NCBI RefSeq assembly: GCF_000720455.1 | Contig: NZ_JOAK01000005.1 | Location: 310,001 to 374,000, forward strand | Direction of reading: 5' to 3' | DNA: 64,000 nt | From: Streptomyces virginiae | GTDB lineage: Bacteria > Actinomycetota > Actinomycetes > Streptomycetales > Streptomycetaceae | Shown here: positions 42,074-50,080 of the stretch, piece by piece | Layout of the letters: every line of letters begins with the position of its first letter | Numbering within the stretch: position 1 is the stretch's first letter | Program-made: the position numbers and the translations under genes | The notes under the pieces: generated by a model | Told to the model about the DNA's origin: nothing | What the model saw: only the letters and a program-made list of their open reading frames with translations | Database searches by the model: none

Positions 42074-42787
42074 ATGGACAGCAGCACGACGGCCGGCCTG
42101 TGGGACCGGCTCACGGGCATACAGACCGCACCGGAGCAGTGGCTGGTGATCGCGACCGGCGTGGTCGCGCTGGCCGCCGTGGGGCCGCGCCCGCTGTGGC
42201 GGCTGTCGCGCAACGCCATCACCATCGCGCACGAGGGCGGGCACGGCCTGCTGGCGCTGCTCACCGGGCGGCGGCTGAGCGGGATACGGCTGCACTCCGA
42301 CACCAGCGGGGTCACCGTCAGCCGGGGCAGGCCGACGGGCCTGGGGATGATCCTGACCGCGGCCGGCGGGTACACCGCGCCCTCGCTGCTCGGGCTCGGC
42401 GGGGCGGCCCTGCTGTCGGCGCACCGGATCACCCTGCTCCTGTGGGCGGCCACGGCCCTGCTGGTGGCCATGCTCGTGATGATCCGGAACGCGTACGGGG
42501 CGCTGACGGTGATTCTGACCGGAGGAACCTTCCTGCTGGTCTCGTGGCTGACCTCGGCCGAGGTGCAGGCGGGCTTCGCCTACCTCGTGGTGTGGTTCCT
42601 GCTGCTCGGCGGGGTCCGGCCGGTCTTCGAGCTGGGCGCCAAGCGGCGGGGCGGCGGGGCGCCCGATTCCGACGCCGACCAGCTGGGGCGCCTCACCCAC
42701 TTGCACCCCGTGGTGTGGCTGCTCTTCTTCCACGTGGTCGCGCTCTGCTCGCTGGTCGGCGGCGGCCGCTGGCTGCTCGGCCTGTGA
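42074..42787 (+). CDS. M50B-like intramembrane metalloprotease
   Basis: A 237-residue membrane protein with about six hydrophobic segments. AHEGGHGLLALL (residues 53-64) is an HExxH zinc motif inside the membrane, as in peptidase_M50B proteins of actinobacteria. The substrate is unknown. The typical second motif (NxxPxxxxDG) of RseP-type proteases is not obvious; GVRPVFELGAK near residue 180 may take its place. It is the first gene of a forward run with aroA and rsgA. Confidence 0.85.
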   Translation: MDSSTTAGLWDRLTGIQTAPEQWLVIATGVVALAAVGPRPLWRLSRNAITIAHEGGHGLLALLTGRRLSGIRLHSDTSGVTVSRGRPTGLGMILTAAGGYTAPSLLGLGGAALLSAHRITLLLWAATALLVAMLVMIRNAYGALTVILTGGTFLLVSWLTSAEVQAGFAYLVVWFLLLGGVRPVFELGAKRRGGGAPDSDADQLGRLTHLHPVVWLLFFHVVALCSLVGGGRWLLGL

Positions 42788-42851
42788 CCACCCTCTGAGA
42801 CCGGACGGCGATCAAGATCCGGGCCCGGAGGAAGCCACTAAAGTGGGGGCC

Positions 42852-44210
42852 ATGACCGAGACCCCCGCCCCTGCCCTCTGGCCCGCTCCGCTCGCCGATG
42901 GGACCGTCCACGCCACCGTCACGGTGCCGGGGTCCAAATCGGTCACCAACCGCGCCCTCGTGCTCGCCGCCCTCGCCTCCGAGCCGGGCTGGGTGCGCCG
43001 CCCGCTGCGCTCGCGCGACTCCCAGCTGATGTCGGACGCGCTGCGCGCGATGGGCGTGGGCATCGAGGAGACCGTCTCCTCCAGCTCCGCCGGCGCCGCC
43101 GCGAGCGGCGAGGCCTGGCGGGTCATCCCGGCGGCCCTGCACGGCCCGACGACGGTCGACGTCGGCAACGCCGGCACGGTCATGCGCTTCCTGCCGCCCG
43201 TCGCCACCCTCGCCGACGGCGACATCCGCTTCGACGGCGACCCGCGTTCCTACGAGCGCCCGCTCGGCCAGGTCATCACCGCCCTGCGCACGCTCGGCGC
43301 CCGCATCGACGACGACGGCCGCGGCGCGCTGCCCATGACCGTCCAGGGCGGTGGGGCGCTGGAGGGCGGCACGGTCGAGATCGACGCGAGCAACTCCTCG
43401 CAGTTCGTCTCCGCCCTGCTGCTCTCCGCCCCCCGCTTCAACCAGGGCGTCGAGGTCCGCCACGTGGGCGGCAAGCTGCCGTCGATGCCGCACATCCGGA
43501 TGACGGTGGAGATGCTGCGCGCGGCCGGCGCCCAGGTGGACACCCCCGAGGCCGGCGGCGAGAAGGACGTGTGGCGGGTCGCCCCGGGCGCCCTGCTGGG
43601 CCGCGACATGGTCGTGGAGCCGGACCTGTCCAACGCCCAGCCGTTCCTGGCCGCGGCCCTGATCACGGGCGGCACGGTCACCGTTGCCGACTGGCCGCGC
43701 CGCACCACGCAGCCCGGTGACGCGCTGCGCCGGATCTTCACGGAGATGGGCGGGTCCTGCGAACTGACGGACGCGGGCCTGGTCTTCACCGGCAGCGGCA
43801 AGATCCACGGCATCGACGTGGACCTGAGCGAGGTCGGCGAGCTCACCCCGGGCATCGCGGCGGTGGCGGCCCTGGCCGACTCCGAGTCGGTGCTGCGCGG
43901 TGTCGCCCACCTGCGGCTGCACGAGACGGACCGGCTGGCCGCGCTGACCAAGGAGATCAACGCGCTCGGCGGCGACGTCACCGAGACCGAGGACGGTCTG
44001 CGCATCCGGCCGCGCCGGATGCACGGCGGGGTGTTCCACACGTACGAGGACCACCGGATGGCCACCGCGGGCGCGGTGATCGGCCTCGCCGTGGAGGGCG
44101 TGCAGATCGAGAACGTGGCCACGACCGCGAAGACCCTGCCGGACTTCCCGAAGATGTGGACGGACATGCTGGCCGGGGACGCGGGACCCGAAGCGGGTGC
44201 GGGAGCGTAG
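42852..44210 (+). CDS. aroA: 3-phosphoshikimate 1-carboxyvinyltransferase (EPSP synthase)
   Basis: A 452-residue shikimate-pathway enzyme joining shikimate-3-phosphate and phosphoenolpyruvate. Motifs: VPGSKSVTNRALVLAAL, NAGTVMRFLPP, the DRLAALTKEINALG region and TYEDHRMATAGAVIGL. The actinobacterial form has LRSRDSQLMSDALR near the N-terminus. ATG 42852 is used; a GTG three codons earlier is less likely. rsgA follows 8 bp after the stop, so the two are probably co-transcribed. Confidence 0.96.
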   Translation: MTETPAPALWPAPLADGTVHATVTVPGSKSVTNRALVLAALASEPGWVRRPLRSRDSQLMSDALRAMGVGIEETVSSSSAGAAASGEAWRVIPAALHGPTTVDVGNAGTVMRFLPPVATLADGDIRFDGDPRSYERPLGQVITALRTLGARIDDDGRGALPMTVQGGGALEGGTVEIDASNSSQFVSALLLSAPRFNQGVEVRHVGGKLPSMPHIRMTVEMLRAAGAQVDTPEAGGEKDVWRVAPGALLGRDMVVEPDLSNAQPFLAAALITGGTVTVADWPRRTTQPGDALRRIFTEMGGSCELTDAGLVFTGSGKIHGIDVDLSEVGELTPGIAAVAALADSESVLRGVAHLRLHETDRLAALTKEINALGGDVTETEDGLRIRPRRMHGGVFHTYEDHRMATAGAVIGLAVEGVQIENVATTAKTLPDFPKMWTDMLAGDAGPEAGAGA

Positions 44211-44218
44211 GGCCCGTC

Positions 44219-45229
44219 ATGCGCAGGTACGGCAAGCACACCGACGAGGACGACATCCGCCAGCGCCCGAACCCCAAGGGCAACCGGCCGAGGACGAGCA
44301 TCCGGCCCAAGCACGAGGACGCCTCCGAGGGCTTCGTCCTGACCGTCGACCGCGGCCGCCTGACCTGCCTGGTCGACGGCCGCACGATCACCGCGATGAA
44401 GTCCCGGGAACTGGGCCGCAAGGCCGCGGTCGTGGGCGACCGGGTCTGGATCGTCGGTGACCTGACCGGCAAGAAGGACACCCTGGCCCGCATCGTGAGG
44501 ATCGAGGAGCGCAAGTCCGTCCTGCGGCGCACCGCGGACGACGACGACCCGTACGAACGGGTGGTCGTCGCCAACGCCGACCAGCTGGCGATCGTCACGG
44601 CCCTGGCCGATCCGGAGCCGCGGCCCCGGATGATCGACCGCTGCCTGGTGGCGGCGTACGACGCCGGGCTGGAGCCGCTGCTGGTGCTCACCAAGTCCGA
44701 CCTGACCTCCGCGGACAAGATCCTGGAGATCTACTCGACCTTCGGCCTGAACTACGTGGTCACCAACCGCGAGGAGCTGGCCGCCGGGGACGCGGCCGAG
44801 CGGGTCCGCGAGCGTCTGACCGGCCGGATCACCGCCTTCGTCGGCCACTCCGGCGTCGGGAAGACCACCCTGGTGAACTCGCTGGTCGCCGAGGGCCGCC
44901 AGCGCGCCACCGGGCACGTGAACGCGGTCACCGGCCGCGGCCGGCACACGACCACCTCCGCGCTGGCGCTGCCGCTGCCCTCGGGCGACGGCTGGGTCAT
45001 CGACACCCCGGGCGTGCGCTCCTTCGGCCTGCACCACGTGGACCCGTCCCGGGTGATCCTGGCCTTCCCGGACCTGGTGCCCGGTACGGAGGAGTGCCCG
45101 CGCGCCTGCAGCCACGACGAGCAGGACTGCGCGCTCGACAAGTGGGTGGAGGACGGCCACGCGGATCCGGCGCGGCTGTATTCGCTGCGGCGGCTGCTGC
45201 AGACGCGGGAGCGCCGCGAGGGCGACTGA
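44219..45229 (+). CDS. rsgA: RsgA, ribosome small-subunit-dependent GTPase
   Basis: A 336-residue circularly permuted GTPase: an OB fold at the N-terminus, G4 TKSD before G1 GHSGVGKTTLVNSL and G3 DTPGVRSFG, and a zinc knuckle (CPRACSHDEQDC) near the C-terminus. It checks maturation of the 30S subunit. The N-terminal 35 residues are basic (RRYGKHTDEDDIRQRPNPKG). Close spacing to aroA links it to that operon. Confidence 0.95.
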   Translation: MRRYGKHTDEDDIRQRPNPKGNRPRTSIRPKHEDASEGFVLTVDRGRLTCLVDGRTITAMKSRELGRKAAVVGDRVWIVGDLTGKKDTLARIVRIEERKSVLRRTADDDDPYERVVVANADQLAIVTALADPEPRPRMIDRCLVAAYDAGLEPLLVLTKSDLTSADKILEIYSTFGLNYVVTNREELAAGDAAERVRERLTGRITAFVGHSGVGKTTLVNSLVAEGRQRATGHVNAVTGRGRHTTTSALALPLPSGDGWVIDTPGVRSFGLHHVDPSRVILAFPDLVPGTEECPRACSHDEQDCALDKWVEDGHADPARLYSLRRLLQTRERREGD

Positions 45230-45276
45230 CCGACCCGGCGGGTATGCCGTGTTTGTCGGAGGACCTGTCTGGATAA

Positions 45277-45308
45277 GTGCATAATCGCACCAAGTGACGT
45301 GATGTCAC
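45277..45308. promoter_or_regulatory. Two small dyads upstream of the SMR exporter
   Basis: GTGC-ATAATC-GCAC (45277-45290) includes a -10-like CATAAT, and GTGAC-GTGAT-GTCAC (45294-45308) follows it, 22 bp before the start codon. Both are placed where a repressor would act; the overlapping TetR gene is the obvious candidate. Confidence 0.45.
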
Positions 45309-45330
45309 ATGACGCGGGGAGGCATTCGCC

Positions 45331-45654
45331 ATGGCGTGGCTGCTGGTCGTGGTCGCGGGACTCCTGGAGACCGGTTTCGCGGTCTGCCTCAAGCTCTCCC
45401 ACGGATTCACCCGCCTGTGGCCCACAGTCGCCTTCGCGTGCTTCGCGCTCGGCAGCTTCGGCCTGCTGACCCTGGCCCTGAAGAAGCTGGACGTGGGCCC
45501 GGCGTACGCGGTCTGGACGGGCATCGGAGCGGCCGGTACCGCGATCTACGGCATGGTCTTCCTCGGCGACCTGGTCTCCACCCTCAAACTCGTCTCGATC
45601 ACGCTGGTCATCCTGGGGGTCATCGGGCTCCAGCTGTCGGGGTCGGCGCACTGA
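45331..45654 (+). CDS. Small multidrug resistance (SMR) family exporter, SugE/Gdx-like
   Basis: A 107-residue four-helix membrane protein. The conserved Glu is in GLLETGF (residue 13), and GPAYAVWTGIGAAGTAIYG is the signature segment. Its wording is closer to the SugE/Gdx branch (guanidinium export) than to EmrE drug pumps. It should act as an antiparallel or paired dimer coupled to protons. No guanidine riboswitch was recognised upstream. Its 3' end overlaps the convergent TetR gene by 35 bp. Confidence 0.9.
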   Translation: MAWLLVVVAGLLETGFAVCLKLSHGFTRLWPTVAFACFALGSFGLLTLALKKLDVGPAYAVWTGIGAAGTAIYGMVFLGDLVSTLKLVSITLVILGVIGLQLSGSAH

Positions 45655-46162
45655 GCAGCCCGATCAGTTCCCCCGGTCCCGGCTCCTCCCCCGGGGCGAT
45701 CACGTAGGAGAGCGCGAGCCGTACCACCAGCTCGCACCGCTGCGGGCCCTCCCCCGGCGTGAGTGCGGCGGCCGCCCGGTCGCGCACGGCGCGCGCGAGC
45801 TCACCGGGCCCCGGTTCGCGCCGGCCCGCGGCGGGCAGGCCCGGCCCCCAGCTGCCGGTGAGCAGGGCCCGTACGAGGGGGTGCGCGCGGGCCGCCCCCA
45901 CGGTCCACTCCGCGACGGCGGCGAGCCGCTCGGGGGCCCGGACCGGGGTGGACAGGGCCCGGTCCACCCCTTCCAGGTACCGGTCGGCCGCGCGCCGCAC
46001 CAGGGCGCGGCCCAGACCCGCCTTGCCGCCGAACTCGTTGTAGAGGGTCTGCCGCGACACCCCGGCCGCGGCGGCCACGTCGACCATCCGGACGTCGGGC
46101 CAGGGGCGCGCCGAGAGCGCCGCTGCCGCCGCGTCCAGCAAGGAATCCCGGGCTGCCGGCAT
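45620..46162 (-). CDS. TetR-family regulator overlapping the SMR gene
   Basis: A 180-residue TetR-type protein with the helix-turn-helix [31 protein letters not shown] (about residues 24-54). The C-terminal domain is Ala/Pro-rich and short. Regulation of the adjacent exporter is likely from position. The start is ATG 46162 (MPAARD); the frame is open further upstream but lacks a good start. The 3' ends of the two convergent genes overlap, so their transcripts are mutually antisense. Confidence 0.88.
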   Translation of the reverse strand: MPAARDSLLDAAAAALSARPWPDVRMVDVAAAAGVSRQTLYNEFGGKAGLGRALVRRAADRYLEGVDRALSTPVRAPERLAAVAEWTVGAARAHPLVRALLTGSWGPGLPAAGRREPGPGELARAVRDRAAAALTPGEGPQRCELVVRLALSYVIAPGEEPGPGELIGLLSAPTPTAGAR

Positions 46163-46317
46163 CCGCGCCTCCCCGCTCGGCTCTCCGGCCAGAGTTGACG
46201 GGGCGCCAGACCCTGTCAAGGGCGCGTCCGGTGTCAAGAGCCGCGCCCGGCCGGACTCGTGCGGCCGCACTGTGGACCTCGCTGGCCGGGGTCCGGGAGC
46301 CCCGATACTGTTCGGGC

Positions 46318-47121
46318 ATGCCCGAGTATGACGATGACCTGCGCCTTGCCCTCGAACTCGCCGACGCGGCGGACGTCACCACGATGGAGCGGTTCCGCGC
46401 CCTCGACCTGAAGGTCGAGACGAAGCCGGACATGACCCCGGTGAGCGAGGCGGACAAGGCCGCGGAGGAGGTCGTCCGGGCCGGCATCACGGCGGCCCGG
46501 CCCGACGACGCCATCCTGGGCGAGGAGTACGGGCTCAAGGGCAGCGGCCCGCGCCGCTGGGTCGTGGACCCGATCGACGGCACGAAGAACTACGTGCGCG
46601 GGGTCCCCGTCTGGGCGACCCTGATCTCCCTGATGGCGGAGGGCGGGGACGGCGTGTTCCGCCCCGTGGTCGGCGTGGTGTCCGCGCCGGCGCTGGGCCG
46701 CCGCTGGTGGGCATCGCAGGGCGGTGGCGCGTACTCGGGCGGCGCGCTCGGCGGGACCACCCCGATCGGCGTGTCCCGGGTGGCCGGGCTGGGCGACGCC
46801 TCGTTCGCGTACTCCTCGCTGAGCGGCTGGGAGGAGCAGGGGCGGCTGCCCGGCTTCCTGGACCTGACGCGGGCGTGCTGGCGCACCCGCGGCTACGGCG
46901 ACTTCTGGCCGTACATGATGGTCGCGGAGGGCTCCCTGGACCTGTGCGCCGAGCCGGAGCTGAACCTGTGGGACATGGCGGCCATCGCGGTGGTGGTCCA
47001 GGAGGCGGGCGGCCGGTTCACCAGCCTGGACGGCGTCGACGGCGTGCACGGCGGGAACGCCGCGGCGTCCAACGGCCTGCTCCACGAGGAGATGCTGGGC
47101 CTGCTCCGCCCGCGCGCCTGA
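46318..47121 (+). CDS. hisN: Histidinol-phosphatase, inositol-monophosphatase family (HisN)
   Basis: A 267-residue Mg2+-dependent phosphatase. [17 protein letters not shown] and the [15 protein letters not shown] motif supply the metal ligands. In actinobacteria this family member carries out the histidinol-phosphate dephosphorylation step of histidine synthesis, and the [11 protein letters not shown] segment agrees with that subgroup. Another phosphatase role cannot be excluded. It is monocistronic. Confidence 0.88.
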   Translation: MPEYDDDLRLALELADAADVTTMERFRALDLKVETKPDMTPVSEADKAAEEVVRAGITAARPDDAILGEEYGLKGSGPRRWVVDPIDGTKNYVRGVPVWATLISLMAEGGDGVFRPVVGVVSAPALGRRWWASQGGGAYSGGALGGTTPIGVSRVAGLGDASFAYSSLSGWEEQGRLPGFLDLTRACWRTRGYGDFWPYMMVAEGSLDLCAEPELNLWDMAAIAVVVQEAGGRFTSLDGVDGVHGGNAAASNGLLHEEMLGLLRPRA

Positions 47122-47293
47122 CGCGTGTGCGCGCCGGGCGTGCTCCTTTCGCACGCCTCCTTGCTGGCCCTCCCGGTCCGTGGGAATCTGAGGATCCCCC
47201 CGCTTGTGCCCTTGTGAAGCGTTTCACTGGAGACGACTTCGCGCTGCGCACCCACCCAAGCGGGGGGACTCACCCCAGGAGGTGGCTCCCTTC

Positions 47294-47686
47294 ATGCTCG
47301 TCCGTGACGCAATGAGCACCGTGATCCTCACCCTCGGACCCGCACACACCCTCCGGCAGGCGGCCTGCCTGATGTCCGGCCGGCGCGTCGGCGCGGCCGT
47401 CGTCCTCGACCCCGACCACAGCGGAATCGGCATCCTGACCGAGCGCGACATCCTCAACTCGATCGGCGCCGGCCACGATCCCGACCGGGAGTCGGTGGGC
47501 GCGCACACCACCAACAACGTCGTCTTCTGCACCCCCGACGCCACCCTGCAGGAAGCCGCCGAGGCGATGGCGCACGGCGGTTTCCGGCACCTGATCGTCC
47601 TGGAGCACGGCGGACCGGTGGGCATCGTGTCCGTGCGCGACGTCATCCGCTGCTGGGTCCCCGCGCGGCGCACCGTGGCGGCGTGA
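47294..47686 (+). CDS. CBS-domain pair protein
   Basis: A 130-residue protein of two CBS motifs (about residues 7-60 and 72-125), e.g. GIGILTERDILNSIG and PVGIVSVRDVIRC. Such stand-alone pairs bind adenosine nucleotides and act as energy sensors for partner proteins; the partner is not evident. AGGAGG lies about 11 bp before the ATG. A very strong hairpin directly follows the stop. Confidence 0.9.
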   Translation: MLVRDAMSTVILTLGPAHTLRQAACLMSGRRVGAAVVLDPDHSGIGILTERDILNSIGAGHDPDRESVGAHTTNNVVFCTPDATLQEAAEAMAHGGFRHLIVLEHGGPVGIVSVRDVIRCWVPARRTVAA

Positions 47687-47689
47687 AAC

Positions 47690-47734
47690 GACGCCGGGCC
47701 GCAGCCCTCCGAAAGGGGGCTGCGGCCCGGCGTC
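47690..47734. terminator. Bidirectional terminator between the CBS gene and catalase
   Basis: An 18-bp perfect stem (47690-47707 with 47717-47734) and 9-base loop, located between convergent genes. Confidence 0.9.
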
Positions 47735-47756
47735 CTGCTACGGCGAGCGGTGCCCG

Positions 47757-49226
47757 TCAGCCGCGGAGGGCCTGGACCGCGGCGTCGAGCCGCTTGCCGA
47801 AGTCGCCGTCCGCCTGGCGGAAGTTGTCGATCGCGCGCTCGACGATGTCGTCGCGGGAGACCTTGGCGATGAAGCCGGAGAGGTTCTCGATCAGACGGGC
47901 CTTCTCGTCCTCGGAGTAGAGGCGGTAGAGGTTGCCGGCCTGGACGAAGTCGTTGTCCTCGCTGTGCACGGCGGCGGCGTGGTTGCCCGTGCCACCGGTG
48001 ACCGGGACCGGCTGCCACAGCGGACGGCCGGTCTCGTGCGGGCCGCCGAAGCTGTTCGGCTCGTAGTTCTTCGCGCCCTTGTGGCGGCCGTCGTACAGGT
48101 GACCGTCACGTGAGTTGGTGCGCGCCTCGGTGGCGTGCGGACGGTTCACCGGCAGGTGGTCGGCGTTGATGCCGACGCGGTAGCGGTGGGCGTCGCCGTA
48201 GCCGAAGAGACGGCCCTGGAGCATCTTGTCCGGCGAGGGACCGATGCCGGGGACGAAGTGCGCCGGGGAGAAGATGCTCTGCTCGACCTCGGCGAAGACG
48301 TTCTCCGGGTTGCGGTTGAGCTCCAGCTTGCCGATCTCGATCGGCGGGTAGTCCGCGTGCGGCCACACCTTGGTGAGGTCGAACGGGTTGAAGCGGTACG
48401 TCGCGGCGTCGGCCGCCGGCATGATCTGGACCTGCACGGTCCAGGTCGGGAAGTCGCCGCGCTCGATGGCCTCGCGCAGGTCGCGCTGGTGGCTGTCGGG
48501 GTCCTCGCCGGCGAGGAGGTTGGCCTCGGCCTGGGTCAGGTTCTTGATGCCCTGGTCGGTCTTGAAGTGGTACTTGACCCAGAAGACCTCGCCGGCCTCG
48601 TTGTTCCACTGGAACGTGTGCGAGCCGTAGCCGTTCATGTGGCGGTAGGACGCCGGGATGCCCCGGTCACCGAACAGCCAGGTCACCTGGTGGGTGGACT
48701 CGGGCGACAGTCCCCAGAAGTCCCAGACGTTGTCCGCCTCCTGCGAGCCGGTGTACGGGTCGCGCTTCTGGGTGTGGATGAAGTCGGGGAACTTGATGGC
48801 GTCCTTGATGAAGAACACCGGGGTGTTGTTGCCGACGAGGTCGTAGTTGCCCTCTTCGGTGTAGAACTTCAGCGCCCAGCCGCGGGGGTCGCGCACCGCG
48901 TCGGCGCTGCCCAGGTTGCCCGCGACGGTGGAGAAGCGCAGGAAGGTCTCGGTCTGCTTGCCGACCTCGGACAGGAACGCGGCGCGCGTCCACTGCGAGA
49001 CGTCACGGGTCAGCGTGAAGGTGCCGTACGCGCCGGCGCCGCGGGCGTGCACCACGCGCTCCGGGATGCGCTCGCGGTTGAAGTGCGCGAGCTTCTCCAG
49101 CAGGAGCTGGTCCTGGACCAGAACGGGACCGCCGATGCCGGCCGTCTCGCTGTTCTGGTTGTCGGCCACCGGCGCCCCGGCCTCCGTGGTGAGCGGTCCC
49201 TGCGTCACGTGCGCCTCCTGCGTCAT
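47757..49226 (-). CDS. katA: Monofunctional haem catalase
   Basis: A 489-residue clade-3-sized catalase. The catalytic His is in [13 protein letters not shown] (residue 60), followed by the [18 protein letters not shown] block with the distal Asn nearby, and the haem-ligand Tyr in [12 protein letters not shown]. It decomposes hydrogen peroxide in the cytoplasm. The Fur-family regulator CatR is divergent, and a dyad between them fits a CatR/PerR operator, so the gene should be peroxide-induced. It corresponds to the major vegetative catalase CatA of Streptomyces. Confidence 0.96.
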   Translation of the reverse strand: MTQEAHVTQGPLTTEAGAPVADNQNSETAGIGGPVLVQDQLLLEKLAHFNRERIPERVVHARGAGAYGTFTLTRDVSQWTRAAFLSEVGKQTETFLRFSTVAGNLGSADAVRDPRGWALKFYTEEGNYDLVGNNTPVFFIKDAIKFPDFIHTQKRDPYTGSQEADNVWDFWGLSPESTHQVTWLFGDRGIPASYRHMNGYGSHTFQWNNEAGEVFWVKYHFKTDQGIKNLTQAEANLLAGEDPDSHQRDLREAIERGDFPTWTVQVQIMPAADAATYRFNPFDLTKVWPHADYPPIEIGKLELNRNPENVFAEVEQSIFSPAHFVPGIGPSPDKMLQGRLFGYGDAHRYRVGINADHLPVNRPHATEARTNSRDGHLYDGRHKGAKNYEPNSFGGPHETGRPLWQPVPVTGGTGNHAAAVHSEDNDFVQAGNLYRLYSEDEKARLIENLSGFIAKVSRDDIVERAIDNFRQADGDFGKRLDAAVQALRG

Positions 49227-49267
49227 CGCTGCGTGTCCTGTCCTTGGCGTTCGCCGTACTCGATCCT

Positions 49268-49281
49268 ACAATGGACATTGT
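49268..49281. promoter_or_regulatory. CatR/PerR-type operator of the catalase gene
   Basis: ACAATG-GA-CATTGT, a 6-bp dyad in an AT-rich patch 42 bp upstream of the catalase start and 75 bp upstream of catR. The form resembles PerR boxes, and CatR is known to bind both catA and catR promoters. Confidence 0.7.
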
Positions 49282-49356
49282 CCAAGTCAAGCAAGCATCC
49301 AAGTCCGCACCGGTTCGGGAGTTACACCGAATCCCCTCACTGTTAGGCTGATGTCT

Positions 49357-49773
49357 ATGAGTGACCTGCTGGAACGACTTCGCGGACGCGGCTGGCGCAT
49401 GACGGCACAGCGGCGCGTCGTGGCCGAGGTGCTCGACGGTGACCACGTGCACCTGACGGCCGACGAGGTGCACGCGCGCGCCGTGGCCAAGCTGCCCGAG
49501 ATCTCGCGCGCGACCGTCTACAACACCCTCGGCGAGCTCGTCTCCCTCGGCGAGGTCCTGGAAGTCGCCACGGACCGGCGCGCCAAGCGCTACGACCCGA
49601 ACGCCCACCGGCCCCACCAGCACCTGGTCTGCGCCCAGTGCGGCGCCATCCGCGATGTCCACCCGGCGGGCAACCCGCTGGCCGACCTGCCGGACTCGGA
49701 ACGCTTCGGCTTCGTCGTGTCGGCGGTCGAGGTCACCTACCGGGGCGTCTGCCCGAACTGCGCGGGCGCCTGA
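49357..49773 (+). CDS. catR: CatR, Fur/PerR-family peroxide-sensing repressor
   Basis: A 138-residue Fur-family protein: an N-terminal winged helix (RMTAQRRVVAEVL, ISRATVYNTLGELVSLG), a dimerisation domain with RPHQHLVCAQCGAI, and CPNC near the C-terminus (structural Zn set of two CxxC). It represses the adjacent catalase gene until oxidised. A second ATG two codons upstream (49351) is possible. Strong hairpin terminator 22 bp downstream. Confidence 0.93.
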   Translation: MSDLLERLRGRGWRMTAQRRVVAEVLDGDHVHLTADEVHARAVAKLPEISRATVYNTLGELVSLGEVLEVATDRRAKRYDPNAHRPHQHLVCAQCGAIRDVHPAGNPLADLPDSERFGFVVSAVEVTYRGVCPNCAGA

Positions 49774-49795
49774 TTCCCGGAGCCCGGACGACGCG

Positions 49796-49827
49796 AAAGG
49801 CCCGGACCCCGTGGGGTCCGGGCCTTT
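49796..49827 (+). terminator. Terminator of catR
   Basis: A 15-bp perfect stem (49796-49810 with 49813-49827), ending in a short T-run. Confidence 0.85.
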
Positions 49828-49860
49828 CCGCTTCCCGGCGTGCTTCACGGCTGGAAACGA

Positions 49861-49895
49861 CTCAGGGCCCGGATCCATAGGATCCGGGCCCTGAG
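49861..49895 (-). terminator. Terminator of the first tRNA-fMet
   Basis: A 16-bp perfect stem (49861-49876 with 49880-49895) and 3-base loop, 7 bp past the tRNA 3' end. Confidence 0.85.
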
Positions 49896-49902
49896 TCTTC
49901 AG

Positions 49903-49976
49903 TAGCGGGGACAGGATTTGAACCTGCGACCTCTGGGTTATGAGCCCAGCGAGCTACCGAGCTGCTCCACCCCGCG
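49903..49976 (-). tRNA. Initiator tRNA-fMet (anticodon CAT), copy 1
   Basis: 74 nt without encoded CCA. The anticodon CAT is at 49942-49940. Three consecutive G-C pairs in the anticodon stem (GGG/CCC around CTCATAA) and an unpaired first acceptor position mark it as initiator rather than elongator. The T-loop reads GGTTCAAATCC. It has its own hairpin terminator. Confidence 0.95.
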
Positions 49977-50080
49977 TCGGTAAACCCAACGTTACGTGAA
50001 CGCCCCCGGCAGATGCAAATCGGTTAACCGTGGGCGGACGGGGCCCCGGCTCGGGGCCCGGTCCGGGCCCCGAACGAGGC

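Noticed and set aside
45230..45330. Guanidine riboswitch upstream of the SMR gene
   Set aside because: None of the conserved guanidine-riboswitch motifs was recognised in the 101-bp gap; only short dyads are visible.
49903..49976. Elongator tRNA-Met or tRNA-Ile2 (CAT anticodon)
   Set aside because: Three G-C pairs in the anticodon stem and the unpaired first acceptor base are initiator hallmarks.
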